64,000 bases of DNA from Mumia sp. Pv4-285 (GCF_041320275.1 NZ_CP162023.1:2294001-2358000), one strand, 5' to 3'. Counted from the stretch's first letter, positions 49,370 through 58,993 are shown. Translations and numbers: made by a program. The notes: a model not told the origin generated them from the letters alone.

Positions 49370-50898
49370 CGTCGACGCACCTTCCTCCGGACGCTGCTCA
49401 GCAGTACGAACGCGACGACCAGCATCGCAGCGCCCTCGACCCACACACCGAGGCGGGTGCCCCACGTGGTCTCGGTCGCCGCGGTGACCTCGTGCCCGAA
49501 GGACGCCGGCTGCTCCTCGGGAGCACGCTCGAGCTCCGTACCGTCGGGCCCGATCATCCCTGAGATGCCGTTCGTCGACGGCACCGCGACGTAGCGACCC
49601 GACTCGATCGCACGCAGCCGCGCGATCTGCCACTGCTGCTCGCGCTGTGCCGTCCCGGTGAAGGTCGCGTTGTTCGTCTGGACGACCAGCAGCTCCGCCC
49701 CGTCCATCACGGCGCTTCGCGCGAGCCCGTCGAACAGCACGTCGAAGCACATCATCGTGCCGACGGTGGTGTCGCCGATCTCCAGAGCCCCCGACTGGTC
49801 GCCGGCCAGCATGTCGCGCGGGACCTCTTCCGCCAGCAGCGGCACGAGACGCTCCGAGAAGTCCCGCATCGGGACGTACTCGCCCCACGGGACCAGGTGC
49901 TGCTTGATGTACTCGTCGCCGGGCCCGGTGACCGGGTCCCAGACGAGGCCGGCGTTGTACGCGGTGCCGTCGGTGGGCCCGTCGAGGATCGCGCCGACCA
50001 GGATCGGGGCGCCGACGTCCTCGGCGGCTCGGGTGATCGCCTCACCGGCCTCGGCGTCGGTGGTCGGGTCGATGTCGGAGGCGTTCTCCGGCCACAGGAC
50101 GATGTCAGGTTGGGGTACCTCGCCCGCTCGCACCCGCATGGCGTACGCGCCGGTCTCGCGGATGTGGTTCTCCAGCACCTCGCGCTGCTCGCCGAACCAC
50201 TGGGCTCCCGTGCCCGGGACATCACCCTGGACGACCGCCACCTGCATCGTGCGTCCCGCGCCGGCGATGCCGACCGGCAGGACTGCCCCCAGCGCGACCA
50301 CGGCGAGGACCGCGGTGGCGCCGACGACCAGCCGGCGGGCACGACCCCGACCCTGACGCCATCCGACGAACGCCCAGACGACCAGGGCCGCCGTCAGGAA
50401 CACCGTGCCGGACAGCGCACCGACACCGAGCCAGCGCGCGATGGGCGCCAGCGGCGAGTCGACAGCCGCGAACGCGATCCTTCCCCACACGAACCCTCCG
50501 AACGGAAACAGGCTGCGGGCCAGCTCCATCGCCATCCATGCGAGTGCTCCCAGCAGTGGCCAGGCGCGACGCCGGGCGATGATCGAGAAGACCGCTCCGA
50601 ACGCGCCGTAGAACAACCCCTCGAACGCCGCCAGAGCGACGTAGGCAGCCGGCACGTCGAACACCAGCACCCATCGGAGGAGGACGAGGAGGAACGTCGT
50701 GCCGAACAGCCAGCCGAGCCACGCACCGACCCGCACGCTGGCACCACGAAGGGCCACGACGAGAAGGACGAGACCAGGCCAGACGAGCCACGGCTGAGAG
50801 AACGGAGCGAAGCCGCCCGCGACGAGGAGTCCGGCGATCGCGGCGGCGGCGGTCCGCCGGAACCAGGTCCGGTCGGCGAAGGAGAAGGGGCGTGGCAC
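49366..50898 (-). CDS. lnt: Apolipoprotein N-acyltransferase
   Basis: The 510-aa integral membrane enzyme N-acylates the lipid-modified Cys of lipoproteins. About six helices precede the nitrilase-like domain (about 215-470): Glu in VLWPENASD, Lys in [14 protein letters not shown] and Cys in [10 protein letters not shown] form the catalytic triad, the usual CYE here being CFD. A last helix lies at about 480-503. GTG 50898 follows TAGCGT by 6 nt. It leads the lnt-ppm1-fxsA unit. Confidence 0.92.
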   Translation of the reverse strand: MPRPFSFADRTWFRRTAAAAIAGLLVAGGFAPFSQPWLVWPGLVLLVVALRGASVRVGAWLGWLFGTTFLLVLLRWVLVFDVPAAYVALAAFEGLFYGAFGAVFSIIARRRAWPLLGALAWMAMELARSLFPFGGFVWGRIAFAAVDSPLAPIARWLGVGALSGTVFLTAALVVWAFVGWRQGRGRARRLVVGATAVLAVVALGAVLPVGIAGAGRTMQVAVVQGDVPGTGAQWFGEQREVLENHIRETGAYAMRVRAGEVPQPDIVLWPENASDIDPTTDAEAGEAITRAAEDVGAPILVGAILDGPTDGTAYNAGLVWDPVTGPGDEYIKQHLVPWGEYVPMRDFSERLVPLLAEEVPRDMLAGDQSGALEIGDTTVGTMMCFDVLFDGLARSAVMDGAELLVVQTNNATFTGTAQREQQWQIARLRAIESGRYVAVPSTNGISGMIGPDGTELERAPEEQPASFGHEVTAATETTWGTRLGVWVEGAAMLVVAFVLLSSVRRKVRRR

Positions 50899-50904
50899 GG
50901 GACA

Positions 50905-50910
50905 ACGCTA
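50905..50910 (-). promoter_or_regulatory. -10 box TAGCGT for lnt
   Basis: TAGCGT, 6 nt, then GTG 50898; leaderless spacing. Confidence 0.5.
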
Positions 50911-50956
50911 CCCGGCGGAGAAGTGCGCCCCCGCAGCGATGGCCCGGACAGAGATC

Positions 50957-51023
50957 CGCCAGAAGTCCGACACCCTTCGGACCAGCTCGCGCTGTTGTCT
51001 AGTGGGCGTCGGAACTTCTGGCG
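50957..51023. repeat. Long inverted repeat with 36-bp loop upstream of lnt
   Basis: CGCCAGAAGTCCGAC (50957-50971) pairs with GTCGGAACTTCTGGCG (51008-51023), with one bulged A. Inside, GTCCGA-N6-TCGGAC forms a competing small hairpin. It fits either a terminator for the amidohydrolase gene or a control element. Confidence 0.5.
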
Positions 51024-51107
51024 TTGGGCCTCTCCCCGTGACACTCGCCAGCATCCGAGAGGCGATCACGTACGACAGTGCCGAATACAAGCCCTTCCTG
51101 TCAACTG

Positions 51108-52652
51108 TCAGGCATCGGTCGAGGTCGTGTCGAAGGCCGTGCGGCCGCCGACGACCGTACGGACGCACCGCGCGTGTCCGCCGACCGCCGCACCGATGCC
51201 GTCGCCCCCCTCGGGCACGTCCCAGAACGCCAGGTGGGCGGCCGCGCCAGGCTCGAGCATGCCAGCGTCGTCGACCCGCGCCGCGCGCCAACCACCGACC
51301 GTGTGCGCGTGCAGCGCCTGCACGAGCGACAGCCCGGTCCCGCCGCTGCGCGGACGCATCGCCGCCTCGATCGCTCCCCACGGCGAGAACGCCGTCACGG
51401 GTGCGTCCGACCCGAACGCCAGCGGGACCCCGATCGTGTTCATCGCGGCGAACGGGTTCATGCCCCGTGCTCGCGCGCGGCCGACTCGCGTGGCGTACAT
51501 GCCCTCTCGGCCACCCCATGCCGCGTCGAAGGCCGGCTGCACGCTCGCCGTGACGCCGAGCTGGGCGAGCAGCTCCAGATCGGCTCCCGACGGCATCTCG
51601 AGATGCTCGACACGGTGACGCGCGGCGCGGATCGTGTCCGTGCCGAGGACGTCGCGAGCGCTGCGGAGTCCCTCGACGAACACGGTGCTCGCCCTGTCAC
51701 CGATCACGTGGAAGCCGGCCTGCAGGCCCGCACGCGTGCATCCGACGACGTGGGCCGCGACGTCGTCCGCGTCGAGGTAGAGGTGACCGGTCGACGACGT
51801 GCGGTCGTCGTACGGCGCGTGCAGGGCCGCTGTGCGCGAGCCGAGCGAGCCGTCGATGTTGAGGTCGCCGGCGAGCCCGGCGACGCCGTACGCTCGTGCC
51901 TCGTCGTAGGCGTCACGAGCACCCCAGTACGTGACGACCTCCGGAAGCACCTCGGCCTCGCGAAGCCCGCGCACGATCTCGACGTCGTCGAGAGGGGAGA
52001 TGTCGGGGGCGGCGTTCTCGTGGACGGAGACGATGCCGGCCGCCGCCGCGGAGCGCAGGGCGGTGCCGATCGTCACCTCGCGGTGCGCCGATCCTGTCGT
52101 CGTCGCCAGGTGACGGCGTACGAGGTGGTGCGCCTGGCGCTCGACACGACCGTCACCGAGCCAGCCGTCGGCGTCGCGCAGACCCGCGACCTGGTCGACC
52201 AGCGTCGCTGACACGACGCCCGAGTGCCCGTCGACCCGCGCGAGGTACACAGCGCGTCCACCGACCGCGCGATCGACGTCGGTCCCGGTGAGCGATCCGT
52301 CCGCCCAGTCGGTGTCGTCCCAGCCCTGCCCGTGCACCACGGCGTCCGCCGATGCCGCCACATGGCTGTCGAGACGCTCCAGCGCCTCGACGCGCGAGCG
52401 TGCGCCCGACAGGTCGAGGCCCCGCAGGGCCTGACCCGTCATCCCGAGGTGGACGTGGGCGTCGACGAAACCTGGCGTCAGCAGTACTCCGGGGAGCGCG
52501 TGGACGTGTGCAGCTCCATCTGCCCACCGATCGGCGTCGGTGTCGGCGCCGACCCATGCGATGCGGTCACCCTCGACGGCGAGAGCGCCGACGCCGTCGC
52601 GGTCGACGAACCGCACACCGCGATAGAGCACGCGCTCGGGCGCCTCCCCCAT
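51108..52652 (-). CDS. Amidohydrolase, YtcJ-like
   Basis: The 514-aa metal-dependent amidohydrolase (Amidohydro_3) has TPGFVDAHVHLGMTG with the HxH metal pair, GWDDTDW, ARVDGHSGVVS, later HVIGD and HRVEHLEMP with further His ligands, and LAFGSDAPVTAFSPWGAIEAAMRP with the catalytic Asp. YtcJ-like enzymes have unknown or varied amide substrates. Its ATG overlaps the GNAT stop (TGATG), so it is the third gene of an Lrp - GNAT - amidohydrolase operon. Confidence 0.88.
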   Translation of the reverse strand: MGEAPERVLYRGVRFVDRDGVGALAVEGDRIAWVGADTDADRWADGAAHVHALPGVLLTPGFVDAHVHLGMTGQALRGLDLSGARSRVEALERLDSHVAASADAVVHGQGWDDTDWADGSLTGTDVDRAVGGRAVYLARVDGHSGVVSATLVDQVAGLRDADGWLGDGRVERQAHHLVRRHLATTTGSAHREVTIGTALRSAAAAGIVSVHENAAPDISPLDDVEIVRGLREAEVLPEVVTYWGARDAYDEARAYGVAGLAGDLNIDGSLGSRTAALHAPYDDRTSSTGHLYLDADDVAAHVVGCTRAGLQAGFHVIGDRASTVFVEGLRSARDVLGTDTIRAARHRVEHLEMPSGADLELLAQLGVTASVQPAFDAAWGGREGMYATRVGRARARGMNPFAAMNTIGVPLAFGSDAPVTAFSPWGAIEAAMRPRSGGTGLSLVQALHAHTVGGWRAARVDDAGMLEPGAAAHLAFWDVPEGGDGIGAAVGGHARCVRTVVGGRTAFDTTSTDA

Positions 52653-53251
52653 CAGCGCACCTCGGAGGCCCCGGGGCCGGTCGGGGCGTCGCCGTGCAGC
52701 CTGAGGTCGTGCTCGTCGGGACGCAGGTCGAGCCAGAAGTAGACGTTGTCCCAGCGCTGGTCGCCGATCGCGACGAAGTCGGGGATGCGGCCGTACTCGC
52801 GGAAACCCAGACGCTCGTACAACGCCATCGCCGCGTGGTTGTTGCCGCGCACGTCGAGCGTGAGGATCTCGATGCCGGCGAGGCGGGCGTAGTCGATCAG
52901 CTCTGTCACCAGCCGCTGGCCGAGGCCTCCGCCCCGGGCCGAGGACGAGACCGCGACGCGGCCGATGTCGGCGTGCGGCTGCTCGGTCTCGCCGATGCGG
53001 CGCGACCAGTAGGCAAAGCCCACGACGGCGCCGGCTGAGCTCTCGGCGACGGCGAGGCAGGCGTCGTCGAGGTCGCTCTCGTGCACGAGATCACCGAGGA
53101 GGTCACCGATCTCCGAACGGCTCGGGGGTTCCACCCAGCCGAGCGCCGCCCCTTCCTCCACCAGATGGGTGATCACGGCGTGCAAGGAGTCGAGCAGTGC
53201 AGGCTCGGGCTCCGTGACGCGACGGACGGTGAAGGTGGCCTGTTCGGCCAT
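52652..53251 (-). CDS. GNAT N-acetyltransferase
   Basis: The 199-aa GNAT has VVGFAYWSRR, IGRVAVSSSARGGGLGQRLVTELIDYA with the acetyl-CoA loop (R-G-G-G-L-G) and LDVRGNNHAAMALYERLGFREYGR. The acceptor is unknown. It is between the Lrp gene (6-bp gap upstream) and the amidohydrolase gene (TGATG), so a linked acetylation/deacylation of an amino-acid-like substrate under Lrp control is possible. Confidence 0.86.
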   Translation of the reverse strand: MAEQATFTVRRVTEPEPALLDSLHAVITHLVEEGAALGWVEPPSRSEIGDLLGDLVHESDLDDACLAVAESSAGAVVGFAYWSRRIGETEQPHADIGRVAVSSSARGGGLGQRLVTELIDYARLAGIEILTLDVRGNNHAAMALYERLGFREYGRIPDFVAIGDQRWDNVYFWLDLRPDEHDLRLHGDAPTGPGASEVR

Positions 53252-53257
53252 ACGGGG

Positions 53258-53698
53258 TCAGCCTCCGATCGGGCGGTTCTCGTAATAGGTGGACAAGACG
53301 ATGGTGCTCCGCGTCGAGACGTTCGCCGCCGCCCGGATCTCGGCGAGCAGACTCTCCAAGGCGCTGGTGGTCGGCACCCGCACCTTCAGCAGGTAGCTCT
53401 CCTCACCGGCGACCGAGTAGCAGGACTCGATCGCGTCCAGGTGACGCAGGCGCTCTGGTGAGTCGTCCGGCTGGCTCGGGTCGATCGCCCGGATCGAGAT
53501 GAACGCCGTGAGCCCGAGGCCGACCGCCTGGTGGTCGAGCTGCGCCTGGTAGCCGCGGACGACACCCCGTGCCTCCAACCGCCTGACACGCTGGTGAACG
53601 GCACTCGTGGACAGTCCGGTGGCCCGGCCGAGGTCGGTGAAAGACATCCGGCCATCAGCGGACAGGAGCCGGATGATCTGCGCGTCGGTTTCCTCCAC
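53258..53698 (-). CDS. Lrp/AsnC family regulator
   Basis: The 146-aa protein has HTH EETDAQIIRLLSADGRMSFTDLGRATGLSTSAVHQRVRRLEARGVVRGYQAQLD and a RAM/ACT-like ligand domain (GLTAFISIRAIDP, YSVAGEESYLLKVRV). It binds amino acids or similar effectors. GTG 53698 follows TATCCT by 7 nt. It leads the operon with GNAT and amidohydrolase and is divided by 70 bp from the peptidase gene upstream. Confidence 0.92.
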   Translation of the reverse strand: MEETDAQIIRLLSADGRMSFTDLGRATGLSTSAVHQRVRRLEARGVVRGYQAQLDHQAVGLGLTAFISIRAIDPSQPDDSPERLRHLDAIESCYSVAGEESYLLKVRVPTTSALESLLAEIRAAANVSTRSTIVLSTYYENRPIGG

Positions 53699-53705
53699 GC
53701 TGGAC

Positions 53706-53711
53706 AGGATA
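53706..53711 (-). promoter_or_regulatory. -10 box TATCCT for the Lrp gene
   Basis: TATCCT, 7 nt, then GTG 53698. The adjoining GATCGATCGATATC is a near-palindrome and a possible autoregulatory site. Confidence 0.5.
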
Positions 53712-53768
53712 TCGATCGATCCCGATCTGGCGGTCGAATAGGCGCACAGCGAGACAGCGCGTCGGCGC

Positions 53769-54872
53769 TCAGCCGAGGACGACCAGGTCGCGCGACGTGC
53801 GGTTGAGCCGCTCGAGGCCGTCGTCGGTGGTGACGACGATGTCCTCGATCCGTGCTCCGTGCCTGCCCTCGAGGTAGATGCCCGGCTCGACCGAGAACGC
53901 CATGCCTGGTTCGAGCACGAGGCCGTTGCCCGACACGATGTAGGGCTCCTCGTGGGTCTCCAGGCCGATGCCGTGTCCCGTGCGGTGCAGGAACTCTGCG
54001 CCGAAGCCGGCAGCGGTGATGACGTCGCGACCGACCGCGTCGACGGACTCGGCGGTGACGCCCGGCCGTGCGTACTCGCACTGCGCCTTCTGCGCGGCCA
54101 GCAGAACCTCGTAGTACGCGGCGAAGTCGGCGGGAGCCTCGCCCCCGGCGACGTACGTGCGGGTCGAGTCGGAGCAGTATCCGGAGGGCATAGTGCCGCC
54201 GATGTCGACGACGACGGGCTCACCGACGCCGATGACGCGGTCGCTGACCTCCGCGTGCGGCGAGGCCCCGTTGGGGCCCGAGCCGACGATCACGAACTCG
54301 ACCGTCTCGTGACCCTCGGCGAGGATCGCCTCGGCGATGTCGCGCGCGACCTCGCGCTCGGACCGGCCGGGTCGCAGCCACTCGGCCATGCGGTCGTGCA
54401 CGCGGTCGATGGCAGCACCCGCGTCCCGGAGGGCCGCGACCTCCTCGGGGGTCTTGCGCATCCGCAGCTCACGAAGCACCGGACCGGCGAGCACCTGGTC
54501 GGCGTCCATCAGCGCCGCACCGAACGCGAACACCCGCTCGGCCCACATGTGGTCGTCGACCGCCACGCGGCGTGCCCCCAGGACGACCTCGGTCGCCGCG
54601 GCGTACGGGTCGTCAGTCTCGTCCCAGCCGACCAGCCGGATGCCGTGCTCCTCCACGCCGGCCTCCACCGCCATCTGCAGCTCGAGCCGCGGGAGCACCA
54701 GGACGGCCTCGCCGTCGGTGGGCAGCACGAGGCACGTCAGCCGCTCGAGCGGCATCGCCGCGAAGCCGGTGAGGTAGCGGAGGTCTGCGCCCGGCGTCAC
54801 CAGGAGCGCGTCGACGTCGGCGGCACCCGCGGCCTTGCGGGCGGCGTCGAGCCGGAGGGAGATGTCGGTCAT
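53769..54872 (-). CDS. M24 metallopeptidase, Xaa-Pro dipeptidase-like
   Basis: The 367-aa creatinase/prolidase-type enzyme has an N-terminal domain LLVTPGADLRYLTGF, catalytic domain metal ligands Asp in VVVDIGGTMPSGYCSDSTRTY (two Asp), His in HRTGHGIGLETHEEPY and Glu in MAFSVEPGIYLEG and GARIEDIVVTT. It probably removes Xaa-Pro from short peptides in the cytoplasm (PepQ/PepP-like). The ATG follows TAGTGT by 7 nt. Confidence 0.92.
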   Translation of the reverse strand: MTDISLRLDAARKAAGAADVDALLVTPGADLRYLTGFAAMPLERLTCLVLPTDGEAVLVLPRLELQMAVEAGVEEHGIRLVGWDETDDPYAAATEVVLGARRVAVDDHMWAERVFAFGAALMDADQVLAGPVLRELRMRKTPEEVAALRDAGAAIDRVHDRMAEWLRPGRSEREVARDIAEAILAEGHETVEFVIVGSGPNGASPHAEVSDRVIGVGEPVVVDIGGTMPSGYCSDSTRTYVAGGEAPADFAAYYEVLLAAQKAQCEYARPGVTAESVDAVGRDVITAAGFGAEFLHRTGHGIGLETHEEPYIVSGNGLVLEPGMAFSVEPGIYLEGRHGARIEDIVVTTDDGLERLNRTSRDLVVLG

Positions 54873-54879
54873 GCCACCG

Positions 54880-54885
54880 ACACTA
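54880..54885 (-). promoter_or_regulatory. -10 box TAGTGT for the M24 peptidase gene
   Basis: TAGTGT, 7 nt, then ATG 54872. Confidence 0.45.
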
Positions 54886-54906
54886 CCCGTGGCGAAGGAC
54901 GGGGCC

Positions 54907-55833
54907 TCAGGGTGCTGACAGGGCCGCCACTGCGCGCTCGGCCGTACGCCCGAGCCCCCAGGTCTGCGCCAGCTCGGCCATCGCGGTGACCTGCTGCGGC
55001 GTCAGCGGACGCAGGGTCAGGTCGACGTCGAGCGGGAGGTCACGGACGACCTCCACCACGCGTGGCGCGACCGCGAGGTAGTCGGAGGCCGCCAGGAGGT
55101 TGGCGCGTGCCCGCGGGGCCATCTTGACGTGACGGTCGCCGGCGGCGGCGACGATCCCGGCGAGGTCCCCGTGCGCGGCGAGCATCGAGGCTGCCGTCTT
55201 CTCACCGATCCCCGCCACACCGGGCAGGCCGTCGGACGGGTCACCTCGGAGCACGGCGAAGTCGGCGTACTGCGTCGGCTCGATCGCGTAGCGCTGGCGG
55301 ATCCAGGCGGCGTCCACCGACTCGAGGTTGCGCATGCCCTTCGCCGGGTAGAGCACCCGGACGCCGCGGACGTCGTCGACCAGCTGGAAGAGGTCACGGT
55401 CGCCGGTCACGACGTCGACAGGCCCGTCCCACGTCGTCGCGAGCGTCCCGATGACGTCGTCCGCCTCGTAGCCGTCGGCTCCGACCACGGGGACGCCGAG
55501 GATCTCGAGGGCCTGCGCGATCACCGGCACCTGGACGTCGAGCAGGTCGGGAGTCTCCTCGACGTCCGGTCCGGTCTCGCGCGGAACCTCGACCCGGTGG
55601 CCCTTGTACGAGGGGATGAGGTCGACCCTCCAGGCGGGACGCCAGTCGTTGTCCCAGCAGGCCGCCATCGCGTCCGGCTTCAAGGTGTCGACCAGCGTGG
55701 CCACGAAGTCGAGCATGCCGCGGACCGCGTTGACCGGCGTCCCGTCGGGCGCCCGGAGGCTGTCGGGCATGCCGAAGAACGCACGGAAGTAGAGCGAGGC
55801 CGAGTCGAGCAGGAGCAGCTTCTGCGCAGGCAT
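54907..55833 (-). CDS. 5'-3' exonuclease (Pol I N-terminal nuclease homologue)
   Basis: The 308-aa FEN-like nuclease without a polymerase domain has LLLDSASLYFRAFFGMP, ACWDNDWRPAWRVDLIPSYKGHR, GYEADDVIGTLA and VTGDRDLFQLV with the acidic metal ligands, and the helix-hairpin-helix GLPGVAGIGEKTAASMLA. It likely removes RNA primers or flaps along with Pol I. ATG 55833 is preceded by TACGGT at 7 nt. The longer frame to 56178 is antisense to the thiamine-binding-like gene. Confidence 0.9.
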   Translation of the reverse strand: MPAQKLLLLDSASLYFRAFFGMPDSLRAPDGTPVNAVRGMLDFVATLVDTLKPDAMAACWDNDWRPAWRVDLIPSYKGHRVEVPRETGPDVEETPDLLDVQVPVIAQALEILGVPVVGADGYEADDVIGTLATTWDGPVDVVTGDRDLFQLVDDVRGVRVLYPAKGMRNLESVDAAWIRQRYAIEPTQYADFAVLRGDPSDGLPGVAGIGEKTAASMLAAHGDLAGIVAAAGDRHVKMAPRARANLLAASDYLAVAPRVVEVVRDLPLDVDLTLRPLTPQQVTAMAELAQTWGLGRTAERAVAALSAP

Positions 55834-55840
55834 ACCCCGC

Positions 55841-55846
55841 ACCGTA
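55841..55846 (-). promoter_or_regulatory. -10 box TACGGT for the exonuclease gene
   Basis: TACGGT, 7 nt, then ATG 55833. Confidence 0.45.
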
Positions 55847-55888
55847 CTCGTCACGTCAGTCATCGCGTACGGACCGCGAGTCACCGCG

Positions 55889-55894
55889 TACGCT
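55889..55894 (+). promoter_or_regulatory. -10 box TACGCT for the YqgV-like gene
   Basis: TACGCT, 6 nt, then ATG 55901. The spacer also holds CGCGTACG twice as a direct repeat. Confidence 0.45.
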
Positions 55895-55900
55895 GAGGCG

Positions 55901-56200
55901 ATGATCGCAGCCTTCAGCATCAGCCCCGGCACCTCGGACGACACCGGCGGCGTAGCCGAAGCGGTTGCGCGCGCGATCGCGGTGGTACGCGCGAGCGGGC
56001 TGCCGTACGAGACCAACGCGATGTTCACGAACGTCGAGGGCGACTGGGACGAGGTCATGGGCGTCGTCAAGCGCGCCGTCGAAGCCGTCGCCGCGGTGTC
56101 GCCGCGCGTCTCGCTGGTGCTCAAGGCCGACGTCCGCCCGGGGCGTACAGGGCAGCTCTCCGAGAAGGTACGGCGCATCGACGACCTGCTCGGCGAGTGA
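55901..56200 (+). CDS. MTH1187/YqgV-like thiamine-binding family protein
   Basis: The 99-aa ferredoxin-like protein AAFSISPGTSDDTGGVAEAVARAIAVVRASGLPYETNAMFTNVEGDWDEVMGVVKRAVEAV fits the MTH1187/YkoF-like thiamine-binding family. Relatives bind thiamine or hydroxymethylpyrimidine in oligomers. No thiamine genes are in the window. It is convergent with helY and divergent from the exonuclease gene. Confidence 0.85.
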   Translation: MIAAFSISPGTSDDTGGVAEAVARAIAVVRASGLPYETNAMFTNVEGDWDEVMGVVKRAVEAVAAVSPRVSLVLKADVRPGRTGQLSEKVRRIDDLLGE

Positions 56201-56230
56201 CCTCTCGGTCCGTACGGCGTGAGCCGCCGG

Positions 56231-58981
56231 CTACTCGCTGACGGAGGTGTACGACACCACGCCGCGCCGCAGCTGGTCGGCCGCCGCTCGTGCCGTGCTG
56301 CGCAGGCCCTTGTCGGTCGCGGCTGCCGCCACCTGCTCGATCACGTCGAGAAGCTGCTTCACCGCACGGACGAAGTCGCCGGCGGCGATGCCGTTGGCCT
56401 CCAGCACGACGTCGAGGTCGTAGCCGGACGCCCACTGCCATGCGGTCCAGCCGAACCCGAAGTCGGGGCGACGCAGGAACGACAGCCGGTGCGTACGCTC
56501 GACCTGCTCGAGCTCGGCCCAGATCCGCCCCATCTCGTCGGCGACGACGGCCGAGGTGCCGCGGGGGAACCGCGGCGGGCCGTCGCCTTCGGGGTTGCGC
56601 GACACGTAGGTCAGGCCGCTGATCACGCACGCGAACTCGGCCGGGTCGAGCCCCTCCCAGGTCCCTCGACGCAGGCACTCCCCCGCGAGCAGGTCGAGCT
56701 CGGAGTAGAGCCGCTGGAGGCGCTGACCGTCCGGGGTCACGGTGTCGCCGTCGAGGTAGCCGAGCTCGTCGAGCACCTCGCACACCCGGTCGAACTGTCG
56801 TGCCACGGTGTTGGTGCGCTGCTCGATCCGGCGTCGCTGGTTGCCGGTGTCGCGCTCGAGCCGCGACCAGCGCTCCGCCCACCGCGCGTGCTCCTCGCGG
56901 TCCGGGCACTGGTGGCACGGGTGCTGCTTCATCTGCGTGCGCAGCTCGTCGATCTCCGGATCGTGGATCGGCTCGCCCTTGGTGCGGCGCGTGCGCGGAA
57001 CCTCGAGGTCGCGGGTCTTGTAGCGCAGCGTCGACGCGAGGTCACGGCGCTGCTGCGGGTTGCGCGCGTTGAACGTCCTGGGGACCCGGATCCGGGTCGA
57101 CGCCTCGATCGGCGTCGGGAAGTCGATCAGGCCGAGCCGGCGTGCGTGCCGGTCCGTCGTGAGGACGTACGGACGCGGGGCGCTGCGGTCCTGGGACGTG
57201 CCGGGGTCGAGGACGACCGCCCAGCCGGCCCACTTTCCCGCGGGAACCGAGATGACGTCGCCGGGTCGCAGCTTGGACAGCGACGCGGCCACGTCGTCGG
57301 CGTACGCGGACTTGCGCTTGCGCGACGCTCCCTGCTCGAGGTCCTTGATACGCCGTCGCAGCGCGGCGTACTCCATGAAGTCACCGCGCGAGCACGTGGC
57401 GGCCTCCGCGTAGCCCGCCAGCGCCTCGTCGGCCTTGTGCACCTGCCGCGCGAGCCCGACGACCTGGCGGTCGGCCTGGAACTGCGCGAACGACTGCTCG
57501 AGCATCTGCCGCGCGGTCGAGCGCCCGACCTGGTGGACGAGGTTGACGGCCATGTTGTACGAGGGGTGGAACGACGACCGCAGCGGGTACGTGCGGGTCG
57601 AGGCGAGGCCGGCGACGTGCTTGGGGTCGAGCCCGGGCTGCCACAGCACCACACCGTGGCCCTCGACGTCGATGCCGCGCCGTCCGGCACGACCGGTGAG
57701 CTGCGTGTACTCCCCCGGCGTGATCTCGGCGTGCGTCTCACCGTTCCACTTCGTCAGCTTCTCGATGACGACCGACCGCGCCGGCATGTTGATGCCGAGC
57801 GCGAGGGTCTCGGTCGCGAAGACCGCTTTGACGAGCCCGACGCTGAAGAGGTGCTCGACGACCTCCTTGAAGGTCGGCAGCATGCCCGCGTGGTGCGCCG
57901 CCACGCCGCGCGCCAGGCCCTCGACGAAGTCGGCGTAGCCGAGCACACCCAGGTCGGCGTCGGGCAGCGACGAGGTCGCCTCCTCGACGTACGCGCGGAT
58001 CTCACGCTCCTCCGCCGGGGACGTGAGACGCAGGTGCGACGCGAGGCACTGCTCGACAGCAGCCTGGCAGCCGACCCGGCTGAAGATGAAGGTGATCGCA
58101 GGCAGCAGGCCGGCCGCGTCCAGCCGGTCGAGGACGTCGACACGGTTCGGGGTGTAGTTGCGCGAACGGTGCCGGTGGGCGCCGTACGACTGGCCGCGCT
58201 TGCCGCGTCGGCCCGGGCCTCCACCGGCACGGCCAACCTGGCGCATCCGCCACTCGTCGCGGGCGATGCGCTCGAGCTCCTCGTTGACCCGGACGCCCTC
58301 GGTGGGGTCGCCCTCGAACAGGTCGAACAGGCGCCGCCCGACCAGGACGTGCTGGTAGAGCGGCACCGGCCGCTGCTCCGACACGACGGTCACCGTGTCG
58401 CCGCGGACCTCCGACAGCCAGTCGCCGAACTCCTCCGCGTTGGAGACCGTCGCCGAGAGGGACACGACCTGCACGGACTCGGGCAGGTGGATGATGACCT
58501 CCTCCCAGACCGCACCACGGAACCGGTCGGCGAGGTAGTGCACCTCGTCCATCACCACGAACGCCAGGCCCTCGAGGGTCCGTGAGCCGGCGTAGAGCAT
58601 GTTGCGGAGCACCTCGGTCGTCATGATGACGATCGGAGCCTCGCCGTTGATCGTGTTGTCGCCGGTGAGCAGCCCGACGTTCTCGGCGCCGTACCGCTGC
58701 ACGAGGTCGTGGAACTTCTGGTTCGAGAGCGCCTTGATCGGCGTCGTGTAGAAGCACTTGCGCCCGGTCTTCAGCGCGACGTGGACGGCGAACTCACCGA
58801 CGAGCGTCTTGCCCGACCCCGTCGGGGCCGCGACAAGCACCCCGTGCCCGTTCTCCAGGGCCTCGCACGACTCGATCTGGAACGGGTCCAGCCCGAACTC
58901 GTAGAGATCGGCGAACTCGGCGAGAAGGGGCTTGGCCTGCGCGGCCCGGAACTGGGCGTAGCGCTCCGCCGGAGAGGTCAT
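56231..58981 (-). CDS. helY: Ski2/Mtr4-like DExH RNA helicase HelY
   Basis: The 916-aa superfamily 2 helicase has Walker A APTGSGKT (52-59), TTPIKALSNQK (Ia), DEVH (145-148), SATVSN (III) and QLTGRAGRRGIDVEG (VI), then the helical C-terminal half of Ski2-like proteins (NPEGDGPPRFPRG, CVISGLTYVSR). It probably unwinds structured RNA in decay or ribosome processing. The position next to tatC/tatA and pafBC is conserved in actinobacteria. The ATG follows TAGTCT by 6 nt, with GGAGG in between. Confidence 0.93.
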   Translation of the reverse strand: MTSPAERYAQFRAAQAKPLLAEFADLYEFGLDPFQIESCEALENGHGVLVAAPTGSGKTLVGEFAVHVALKTGRKCFYTTPIKALSNQKFHDLVQRYGAENVGLLTGDNTINGEAPIVIMTTEVLRNMLYAGSRTLEGLAFVVMDEVHYLADRFRGAVWEEVIIHLPESVQVVSLSATVSNAEEFGDWLSEVRGDTVTVVSEQRPVPLYQHVLVGRRLFDLFEGDPTEGVRVNEELERIARDEWRMRQVGRAGGGPGRRGKRGQSYGAHRHRSRNYTPNRVDVLDRLDAAGLLPAITFIFSRVGCQAAVEQCLASHLRLTSPAEEREIRAYVEEATSSLPDADLGVLGYADFVEGLARGVAAHHAGMLPTFKEVVEHLFSVGLVKAVFATETLALGINMPARSVVIEKLTKWNGETHAEITPGEYTQLTGRAGRRGIDVEGHGVVLWQPGLDPKHVAGLASTRTYPLRSSFHPSYNMAVNLVHQVGRSTARQMLEQSFAQFQADRQVVGLARQVHKADEALAGYAEAATCSRGDFMEYAALRRRIKDLEQGASRKRKSAYADDVAASLSKLRPGDVISVPAGKWAGWAVVLDPGTSQDRSAPRPYVLTTDRHARRLGLIDFPTPIEASTRIRVPRTFNARNPQQRRDLASTLRYKTRDLEVPRTRRTKGEPIHDPEIDELRTQMKQHPCHQCPDREEHARWAERWSRLERDTGNQRRRIEQRTNTVARQFDRVCEVLDELGYLDGDTVTPDGQRLQRLYSELDLLAGECLRRGTWEGLDPAEFACVISGLTYVSRNPEGDGPPRFPRGTSAVVADEMGRIWAELEQVERTHRLSFLRRPDFGFGWTAWQWASGYDLDVVLEANGIAAGDFVRAVKQLLDVIEQVAAAATDKGLRSTARAAADQLRRGVVSYTSVSE

Positions 58982-58987
58982 GCCTCC

Positions 58988-58993
58988 AGACTA
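58988..58993 (-). promoter_or_regulatory. -10 box TAGTCT for helY
   Basis: TAGTCT, 6 nt (GGAGGC), then ATG 58981; it lies in the last codons of tatC. Confidence 0.4.

Noticed and set aside
56219-58585. 788-codon + strand frame opposite helY
   Set aside because: Repetitive Arg/Val/Leu/Asp composition is an antisense shadow; the helicase motifs on the minus strand are complete.
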